Both the position numbers and the translations under genes were made by a program. The notes under the pieces are model-generated. The model worked only from the letters and a program-made list of their open reading frames with translations, had not been told where the DNA came from and made no database searches. 64,000 nt of DNA from Thinopyrum elongatum (taxonomy: Eukaryota; Streptophyta; Magnoliopsida; Poales; Poaceae). The stretch spans positions 729,847,111 through 729,911,110 of the forward strand of contig CM022298.1 of NCBI GenBank assembly GCA_011799875.1, read 5' to 3'. Below are positions 56,192 through 64,000 of this stretch, piece by piece (the first letter of the stretch is position 1; every line of letters starts with the position of its first letter).

Positions 56192-56236
<45 letters not shown>
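56192..56236. repeat. CT dinucleotide microsatellite
   Basis: An uninterrupted (CT)n run of about 45 bases at 56192-56236, inside the Helitron candidate. Confidence 0.95.
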
Positions 56237-56239
<3 letters not shown>

Positions 56240-56507
56240 GCGGTCGATTCCCCTCCGCATAGGGATCCAACTACAGAATGAGGTTGTGCCTCCGCTGCTC
56301 GACCCCTCCTCTCCCCTTGACTAAGGTTTCTATATCAAGCTGCATGCACCATGATGCGCACCTACCTATGGTGTCACCCCTCTTCCGCCATGGTGAGCGA
56401 TCCCGACCCCCAACAGCGACCTGTGCCCGCTTTGCGGCAGCTCGAGGACCAGTCGGGAAGGAGGAGGTGGAGGAGCTGTGGTGTCACACTCTCCCTCAAC
56501 GATTTAA

Positions 56508-58427
56508 CACCAGTAGAAAACGGGCCTTTAGTCCCGGTTCCAGAGGGCCTTTAGTCCCGGTTCTGGAACCAGGACTAAAGGGTCGGGACTAAAGCCCAAA
56601 ACCTTTAGTCTCGGTTTGCTTATGAACCGGGACTAAAGGAGCTCCACGCGGCCGGTTTCTGGAGCTCTAAAGGAATTTTTTTGAAATTTGGTTTTTCTGA
56701 AAAAAAATAAAAAAAAAATTAGAATTTTTTTTGATATTTTTTTTGAATTTTTTTTCGATTTTAAAATTTCTGAATTATTTGATTATTTAATCTCTAATCA
56801 CCCCTCATCACTGCTCAAGTATGTACCACTCATTTCAAATCGTCTAACTTCCAGGCTGGTCACCCATCCTCTCACTACCCCAGCCTAAGCACGCTTAACT
56901 TTCGAGTTCTATTCTCCCTAGTTTCCAAGTCTGCACTTGCTGTTTTCCTGACAATAGTAAGCTGTCAATCCTATTAACCCTTAGGAGTTGAACTTGAGCA
57001 TGAAGCACCGTTTGAGTTTGAAACTATTATTCTAAAAAACAATAATTAATTAGTAACACTAATATTTCTTGACTAAGTAGTTTGACTTGACCACAGTTTG
57101 ACCAAAAATTCAAAAAAACTTAAATTTGAGGATAACTTTTTTTCAGAATTTGAGGATTCTAAAAATTTGCAAAACGGCCAAAATCAGAACCGGATTTTCG
57201 TGCTGAACATTTTGATATATTATACGTTTTTTTTCGACATCGTATGCAAAAGTTATAGCCTTTTTTACTTTTTCATAACACTTTTTTGCAAAACATGTTG
57301 AAATTTATGATTTTTAATTTTCCTAACTAGTAGATGCAGTAACATAACTACGTCTCGAAGGATTTTATTTTTTGAAGTTTGTATTATTTTCTTTTGTTTT
57401 TTTTTCAAAACTGAAATGGCGATACACTGGTGTGGGGGTGGGGGGGGGGGGGGGGGTGGGGGGGGGGGGGGGGGGGGGGGGTAGAGTTTGATGGTGTCCA
57501 ACAGAAGCATACTACAACATGGTGTCCATCTAATCCTACCGTCGACTGCATCTGCTAGCACCGTCCCAGCCAGAGTCACAACTAAGGTTAACCAAGCCAG
57601 AGTCACGTTCTATTAAAGTGGAAACAAGAATTACTTTTAATATAGCAAAAATAATTCTATCAACTATTATTAAAGGCTAAACAACTATTAATACAAAACT
57701 TTAGCAAAATTAATATTAATTAATTATAAAAATTTATCTACTGTTGTCTAACAGAAGCATACTACAACATGTTAAAATCTACAGAAAGAACTAACTAAAA
57801 ATAATTGAAAACAACAATTAGAGGACTAAAACAACTATATAAGCAAAACAGTACTGTTTTAATTAAAATCGTAATATAAGTTATTCTAAAAATAACCAAA
57901 TAAATCTTACTGTGACAACAATCTAACATGTGACTAGGAACAAAAAGAATTAAATTAAAAACTATTTTTAAACTCAAATTATTCACAATCTAGGGTTTGA
58001 AGCAAATTTGAACAAATTCATATTTAAATCATTCATATTTGAAAACTAATGGCACAAACAGAAACTAGACAAAATTTTGAATCTAATGCAAAAAGAATCA
58101 CTCAAAAACATCAAATATCCTAAAAGATATAAGCAATTTAAAACAGAAACTAAACACAAAAAACAAATGGAAAAACAAAAAACAAATTTCAAACCCCTTT
58201 AGTCCCGGTTCGTGGCTCCAACCGGGACTAAAGCCTCAACCCCTTTAGTCCCGGTTGGTGGCTCGAACCGGGACTAAAGGGTGCGATATCGCACCCTTTA
58301 GTCCCTGTTCGTGGCTCAAACCGGGACTAATACCTGCCCAGCGCCCTAGCCGCTTGAACCGGTTCGTAATGCAACCGGGACTAATGTGTAGATTGAGCTT
58401 GGACCAAAGCCCTGTTTTCTACTAGTG
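56508..58427. mobile_element. Non-autonomous CACTA element, 1.92 kb
   Basis: The left end is CACCAGTAGAAAACGGGCCT; the right end, read inward on the minus strand, is CACTAGTAGAAAACAGGGCT. TAA duplications flank it (56505-56507, 58428-58430). Subterminal repeats TTTAGTCCCGGTT and their complement crowd 56520-56640 and 58195-58390, the pattern of the Caspar-type family. The interior is A/T-rich without a transposase and holds a G-run at 57432-57480. Confidence 0.92.
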
Positions 58428-58430
58428 TAA

Positions 58431-59330
58431 AGTCGTCTGCCCTGCAGCACACGCTCGATTCGGCTCCTCCACACTCGGTACTTCTGTTGTTGATGTGTCG
58501 CAGGAGCCTCCACGGTGGCGGCGGCCGGCAAATATGAAGTTTGATGTATGACGGTAATAGAATTGTTGTTGATTAGACCTCTTTGCGTTTCTTGAAATTA
58601 AATGGTTTTCCATAGAATATGAAATTTGAGAATGATGGTTGTTGAATTGAAAATAATCTGGCGAGCAATAATAAAATGAAGAATGGCTTCTCGGACATTC
58701 CTTGCAGTGGTGGCGGCCATAGCGGCATTGCGAAGCAGCGGGTGGCGATGGCGGCGACCGCAACATCACGGAGCGGTAGGTGGCGGCGGCTGCCCTGGGC
58801 CAGCGCGTCGGCTAGGGCTCCTCACAGCTGGCGTCTGGATCCGTTCCATTCAGCCTTGCCCGAGCTTCTCGGCCGTTCCTCATGACGGAGGCGGCGACCA
58901 TGGCGTCGCGGAACAACGGGTGGTGGCGTCCCAGGTCCTACGCGCGGGCGGACATGCTATTTAAGAGGGGTTTTTTCGCTGGATGTTATCTAAAAGGGTC
59001 TATTTTTCTAAAGAAAAAAGATTTTATTCTTTTCTTTCTATGCAAGATTTTCCACCTTCATAGAGTTTATGTTTCATTTCAGTTAGCTATCAGTGGTATT
59101 GCTTAAGTTTTCTTTCAACTAATTGATTGCTATCGAAGAAAGGCCATCATGGCTCCCTTGCATTGTTTATGAGATTACATCGAAGAAAGGGGTTCATCGA
59201 CCCAATATGATGTTTCTTATAATTAAAAAAAAATACATCTAACTCTTGCATCATATGATTTGCTTCTCTTTGGAAGTGCTTTAATTTGGCCTTCCCATTT
59301 GATCATCAAAACTTAAGCATGCTAGGGAAT
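58431..59330. other. Helitron interior: G/C-rich block then A/T-rich DNA
   Basis: 58680-58960 is G/C-rich with Ala/Gly/Arg-rich frames ('MKNGFSDIPCSGGGHSGIAK') but no recognised domain, possibly captured genic DNA. 58970-59330 is A/T-rich without features. Confidence 0.3.
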
Positions 59331-59826
59331 CACAGTGGTCAATGGAAAGGTGGGATATGGGAGAGGAATTTTAGCGCTTGTTATAACATGCTCGTGGTAT
59401 TTCTCGCCTTCTGCCCGTAGTAACGCACGGGCATTTCTTTGCCATTGTAGACCCATGGTGAAGGTGAGGTGGGAGTCATCCGGTTTTAAAGGAGAGGGCT
59501 CCAGCGAGAAATGTCCGGCTACGGCGGGAAACTGAGCGGGAAAGGTAGAGTCCGGCAGGAAAAGGAAACGGTACGTCGTGGGGTGGGGTTTTTGTGTAGG
59601 GCCTGCGTGTTGGAGATAACATGGCAGATAGTCCGGACAACCACATTTCTGATTTGGGGTAGCCCGGACTGTCCAGATGGTTGAATTTTGGGGAGCCTGC
59701 TGTGCACCCGTACATGCCCGGACATATGAGGGAGAAATGAGCTTAAACCTTGGAGACAACCTAAATCATTTGTTTGATTCATTTATATGCATTGTAGCCC
59801 GTAGCAACGCACGGGCGTTCTACTAG

Positions 59827-60753
59827 TGCTTTGTAATATTGCTCTTGATATAACCTGTTTGCATCTTCATAATACAAGCAGCATTATCTTCATAGATAAT
59901 GGTGGGTGATTCTAATGAACCAACCCCACTTAAACTTTCAATAAAATTCATCATTTGTATGTTTGTGTGCATATATTTTTATATTCTTAAAGGTCTTAGT
60001 AAAGTTCATAATGCATAAGGTCTAACACATATCTTGATGGACGTATCTAGTGTATGATTAAGTATAACCAAATCAGTTTTTTCTAGAATATGCGTGGTGT
60101 TTAGGATAAGCTAGCCATCGACATTGGCATTGCCGCTTTACTGGTTTTATGGCATTGCCGCTTTACTGGTTCATAATGCATAGTATAGGAGTATATAGTA
60201 GTTAGAGTTAGGCTTTGTCCATGTGCATTAGAGGTGATCTAATTCTTAATTGCTTATGGCCCAAAATCACTGAGGCCTACATCTCAACTTTTGTTGCTGA
60301 AGAACCGACGGGTGTGCTGTCTCCTCATTTAGTCGGAAGAAAGAAACAATATGTGGAGAAAGGTGATCCCTTTTTGAAGGGAACATGTCAAAACCTTAGG
60401 AAAGCGACAAAAGCGTGAAACACTCTAGCCAATACCGACGCTTGGATGTCTGCCTCTGTAGACCATATACGCCGCTTGATGTCCTCCAGTGCCAACACTG
60501 CCACCTTGGTGTCCCTACATATGTTCCAATGTGTGTAAAGAAGACGTCCACGGTGCCTTAGCTCTTTTGAAGCCCGACTACATCTTAGCTTTGCTTGTCC
60601 AAAACCCCACATATTCATATGCCTTAACACTACATGCAATAAGCTAGGCCATGTATTAATTGATGCCTCGCGTACCTGCTGTGTTACTACGATTTGCATA
60701 GACATTCATGGATGGTTGTGTGGTGGTGGTAATCCATGGTTACAATCATCATA
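59827..60753. other. Unassigned intergenic DNA
   Basis: A 105-codon minus-strand frame at 60388-60705 ('RRIWSTEADIQASVLARVFH') is the only longer open stretch. It has no recognised domain or start context. A 19-bp direct repeat 'ggcattgccgctttactggt' occurs at 60127 and 60150. Confidence 0.3.
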
Positions 60754-60990
60754 CTCCCTCCATTCCAATGAATAAGGTGCACGTGCATTCTAAAATCCAA
60801 CTTTGACCATAAATTAGACCAATAATATATATCTTTTGTTACTTAAAAATTATACCATTGAAAAATTCTTTTGAATACAAATTCAACGTTATAATTTTTG
60901 TCACATATAACCCACATTTGATTGGTCTAATTTATGGTCAAAGTTTAATTTTGGGATGTGTGCACGCCTTATTCATTGGAATGGAGGGAG
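60754..60990. mobile_element. Stowaway-type MITE, 237 bp
   Basis: Ends CTCCCTCCATTCCAATGAAT and, reading inward from the right, CTCCCTCCATTCCAATGAAT, with TA at 60752-60753 and 60991-60992. The inner parts 'cataaattagacc' / 'ggtctaatttatg' also pair. Confidence 0.95.
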
Positions 60991-61290
60991 TAGTTTCATC
61001 AAATAACCAAATACATTGATACACAATAAAGCATGTACATTTGTAACGGATAGCGCGTGTAAATTTTTTATTTGGACTTTCATGTGACTTTCTTCTTCTT
61101 CTCCTTCTTTCGATACCTCCGTAGCGCGCAGAATAGTGACCCAAGCTACTAACAGGAGTAAAGCATCCCATGATGTACCACTGTATTCTGTTTCCAACTA
61201 CTGTTGTTGTTGCTACTGCTGGTACTCTAGTCCCTTATCATATTCAGAAACTAGTACCAAGGTCAGTATACCTCTAGTCCTTCCAAAGTA

Positions 61291-61564
61291 CCCCCTCTGT
61301 TCCATAATGTAGTGCGTATAGAATTTTTGAAAAGTCAAACTTTGTAAACTTTGACAAAGTTTATAGAGAAACTATTTATATGTACAATACCAAAAATATA
61401 AAATATTAAACTACACCTTATGATGAATCTAATGATATGTGTTTGGCATTTTAGATGTAAATATTTTTCTCCACAAACTTGGTCAAAGTTTGTGAGGAGG
61501 ACCATATTTGTGAGGTTTGACTTTTCAAAAAATTTATATGCACTACATTATGAAACGGAGCGAG
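61291..61564. mobile_element. Stowaway-type MITE, 274 bp
   Basis: Left CCCCCTCTGTTCCATAATGT, right inward CTCGCTCCGTTTCATAATGT, with TA on both sides (61289-61290, 61565-61566). Inner arms 'gaaaagtcaaact' / 'gtttgacttttca' pair. Confidence 0.9.
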
Positions 61565-61799
61565 TAGTTAGCCTGTCATAGTCGTTGTCTCCGCATGCAG
61601 TTGCATTTCGACCAAGGTAAGTATACCACTAGTTCTTCCAAAGTAGTTAGTCTGTCTTAGTCGTTGTCTCCGCATGCGGTTGCATTTCGTTGATCCGATT
61701 AGCATTTCTCTGGAAAGGTCCAAACTCCAAAGAGCAACTACTTAATTTAATTAGGCACAAAAGTTGCTTTTCTCGCCTTCCGTTCGTTGTGCTTTCATG

Positions 61800-62700
61800 A
61801 CGTTTTTTTTAATAGCTGTTTTTTTGCGGGAGGATATCGCGTATTCATTAACGTAGACAACCCATACAAAGAGCAAACCAACGCTACACCTCTGGAACAA
61901 GTATGAAGGGAGCACCTATCCCGAAACAATAGCACAGAACACCCCAACAGAAAAACAAATCACAAAGTGGTCCTTTGGATCTTCTGCACCGAACCAACAC
62001 CAAACTCGTCGTCGAAGAACCACCCCGCTGCGGCGCCGCTGGTCTAGGACGACCAAAAGCCATCAAGCCAAGTAGCTGAGGAGCATTTTCGCGTCTATGC
62101 GCTTTCGTAGACCTCAACAGTGACCCAAAGGGCCATTTCCTTTGGGGCTCGCCGGCCGGGGAAAGCCCCGGTACTCTTCCGCCACCAGATTCGTCACCAA
62201 CCATCGCCGGAGCGAGGCTGCCACGCCGGATCTGCCACCTGGACACCTCAGACCCTGCACCACAACAGCTGCTACCTCGCCATGGTCGCCACCGCCACCC
62301 CAAGAGAGGAAGCGAAGAACAGCCAACTCCTGTACATGGCAGAGTGCCATCCTCCACACTTCCTCGGGGAGGACGGAGAGATCGCCCATGAAACGGGGAA
62401 GGAAAGGGAGGACCAAAATCCCTAGCACAGACGCCGCCGCCGTCTCAGCATCTGCGCCTAGGCACACAACACCGACAAGCTATCCAACGCCGCCACAGAC
62501 GCCGTCATCGCACCAAACCCTACAATTCACACACCAGAGACACAGATCCGGGGTTCCCCCGCTCTCCCGCTGCCGGAGCAGCGGCCAGAGAGGGAGGGAA
62601 CCCTCGGTCTGGTCGCCGGCGGAACGAGGGATGAGGACGCCTTTCTTTCCGCCTCGCTCTCGAACAGTGGCTGAGAAAAAGGGCAAGTAGGGTACACATG
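61800..62700 (-). mobile_element. Possible retroposed 3' end with poly(T) start
   Basis: Two T-runs (61804-61812, 61820-61827) and 'gcgggaggatatcgcgtatt' open a G/C-rich block without stable frame. The layout (poly(T) then UTR-like then coding-like DNA on the minus strand) suggests a retroposed copy or the 3' end of a non-LTR element. The open frames on both strands show no known domain. Confidence 0.25.
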
Positions 62701-62877
62701 TTTTTTTTCAATAGCTCAAGCTGCCAGAGTCTATGCATATCGATTCGATTTACCCAAAACTGTACTAGAAACTCAAGTAAAGCTAGATAGCAATCATGGA
62801 TTAACTACACCGCTTACTAAAATTAGATAGCAATGTTGTAAAATTTGATTCTTCTCTTGTTTTTAGGGAGGCGTCAC

Positions 62878-63150
62878 ACTTTTTTTTGACACAGTACAGA
62901 GACAGACGCTCTTACATACACACATACACCCATCCCTATAAACGCACGCACGCACACCCTACCCTATGAGCACCTCTGAGAGACTGAGCCGACACATCAT
63001 CTAGAGATTGATAAAGTCATCACTAGCGCCTCCGTGGTCAACGGAAACGTCTCCTCCACTGAACGAACATCGCCGGAAATCCAGATGAGACTAACACGGC
63101 ACCCCGATTCAGCGAATCGGATGCCCTGTGTTCCATCCCAGAGATCAACG
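62878..63150 (-). mobile_element. SINE-like element, minus strand, truncated
   Basis: 'ttttttttgacacagtacag', 'cctatgagcacctctgagag', 'actgagccgacacatcatct' and 'catcgccggaaatccagatg' follow the order of a very common Triticeae short retroposon whose 5' end normally carries a tRNA-like B box. The T-run is its tail. The tRNA-like end is not visible here, so it is called SINE-like only. Confidence 0.4.
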
Positions 63151-63379
63151 TTTTCTGAAAACACAGTACAACTTGGCCTAGAACAGAACCATGATTTATT
63201 GCAATACTAAGAGTATAAAGGTTCAGATATTACAATACTTAGCGAGGCAAGGCGGCACGACTCGTGCGGCGACAATATTTACATTATTTATCGGACACAT
63301 CAGGGCCTCGTCTTCTAGCAGCGGAATGATAGTGGGACTCACAGTCTTAGTACTTAGTTGTTCAGGTTACTGGCCATTT

Positions 63380-64000
63380 TCACTGCGCCGCGAGCCAAGC
63401 AGAGAGCTCCGCGAGCCAAGCCGAGAGCCCGCTACTGAAAGGCCTCTGGTTGTAGCAGTCGAGGTTGCTCCCGTAGCCGACGCCGAGGATGTCACAGTAA
63501 CGCTTGTAGAAGCCAATCCGGTTGGCCACCCGGGGGTCCTGGCCCCTGCCGCACTCGAGCCCGCCGTTGATGATGTTGGTGATGACGCCGTACCCGGGCT
63601 TCCGACCGGCGGCGTTGTCCGAGCCCGACGGCCTCCACTGGCCCGTGACCACAGCGTGACACGACGGCTTGTTCGCCTGCGCCGTCATCCAGAACCACAA
63701 CGCCGTCTTGAACGACACCGTGGGGTCCGTCGCCACCCGGTCGGGGTTGTTTAGCAGGTCCATGCCGGTGGCGCGCCCCGCCGGGCCGTAGTTGTAGTTC
63801 CAGGAGAGTTGGATGGGGCCGCGGCCATAGTACTGCTTGCCGGGCGCGCACGGCCACTCCGACGATGGCTGGCAGTAGCTCCCCGGCGAGCACTGCTCCT
63901 GCTTGAAGCAGTAGCCCCAGGCGAAGGGGCCGTCGGGCGCGGTGGCCTACCCACCAGTGGTCTCGTGGGAGGTCTGCCCGAAGAAGGCCGCCACCTCCCG
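63380..64000 (-). pseudogene. GH19 endochitinase, 3' part, with a nonsense codon
   Basis: Reading on the minus strand from the window edge: 'REVAAFFGQTSHETTGG', then TAG (63949-63947) where the family has Trp, then '[19 protein letters not shown]' and the full rest of a glycoside hydrolase family 19 catalytic domain: '[19 protein letters not shown]', '[16 protein letters not shown]', '[20 protein letters not shown]', '[20 protein letters not shown]', ending '[10 protein letters not shown]'. GH19 enzymes hydrolyse chitin by inversion; both catalytic glutamates (in SHETTGG and KQEQC) are present. After the usual end there is an extra tail in which LSAWLA occurs twice, before TGA at 63380. The start lies outside the window. 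One clean nonsense change in an otherwise undamaged frame suggests a recent loss or a sequencing error. Confidence 0.9.

Larger units (their letters stand above)
56009..59826 (+). mobile_element. Candidate non-autonomous Helitron with captured sequence
   Basis: The 5' end is A|TCTCTCTCTTTATTATTAA at 56009. The 3' end is a hairpin GCCCGTAGCAACGCACGGGC (59797-59816), six bases, then CTAG at 59823-59826 followed by T. TC start, hairpin near the end, CTRR terminus and insertion between A and T are the Helitron hallmarks. It lacks Rep/helicase. Inside are a CT microsatellite, G/C-rich exon-like blocks on either side (56240-56507, 58431-58960) and a CACTA element inserted later. Confidence 0.5.

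Noticed and set aside
57265..57606. Poly-proline minus-strand frame.
   Set aside because: Direct reading of the G-run; length likely unstable.
59322..59759. 145-codon minus-strand frame near the Helitron 3' end.
   Set aside because: No recognised domain; lies across the putative terminal region of a mobile element.
62142..62690. 182-codon Pro/Arg/Ser-rich plus-strand frame.
   Set aside because: Opens with a non-ATG codon in G/C-rich DNA next to retroposon-like sequence; competing frames on the other strand are equally open.

Overview
The window looks like a gene-poor, transposon-packed stretch of a large grass genome, most likely wheat, Aegilops or another Triticeae. The evidence is BARE/Angela-like Copia LTRs, CACTA elements with TTTAGTCCCGGTT subterminal repeats, Stowaway MITEs with CTCCCTCC ends, GC-rich genes and a GH19 chitinase of monocot type. 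All family names come from reading the sequence by eye; no search was run. Reading frames that open with GTG or TTG were not accepted as gene starts.

Host genes. (1) 3.6-6.75 kb, + strand: a five-exon cytoplasmic non-RD protein kinase with a TATA box and a 1.1-kb leader intron. It is the best intact gene here. (2) 8.3-10.7 kb, +: a multiple-C2-domain/transmembrane (MCTP/FTIP-like) gene without its first C2 domain, in two open frames. (3) 15.5-17.1 kb, +: a second MCTP paralogue that kept the first C2 domain, lost the middle ones and carries frameshifts. (4) 25.6-26.7 kb, +: a cysteine-rich-receptor-type kinase pseudogene with one nonsense codon, cut by an LTR upstream and CACTA sequence downstream. 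(5) 31.2-42.8 kb, -: scattered exon-like pieces of an unrecognised gene, separated by a nested LINE. (6) 63.4-64.0 kb, -: the 3' part of a GH19 chitinase with a TGG-to-TAG stop.

Mobile DNA by region. 0-3.6 kb: repeat relics and a 161-bp tandem array. 10.9-15.4 kb: Gypsy integrase relic, Copia LTR, class II relic and a DUF4283-like fragment. 17.7-22.4 kb: A/T-rich GAACATTTTT-type repeat units. 24.2-29.3 kb: LTR fragment, kinase pseudogene and CACTA element with a Ptta/En/Spm-type ORF. 30.7-43.4 kb: a possible PIF/Harbinger-like unit with 13-bp inverted ends and TAA duplications; it holds the exon pieces and a LINE, which itself holds a 4.2-kb solo LTR. 46.1-55.7 kb: a complete young Copia element on the minus strand with AGTTG duplications but ruined coding sequence. 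56.0-59.8 kb: a candidate Helitron carrying a CACTA element with TAA duplications. 60.7-63.2 kb: two MITEs, a retroposon-like end and a SINE-like piece.

The genes do not form a functional cluster. The kinase and the two MCTP copies sit within the 21 kb between two directly repeated ~460-bp segments. MCTP proteins are known as ER-plasma membrane tethers and trafficking factors at plasmodesmata. The kinases and the chitinase belong to families often linked to defence.
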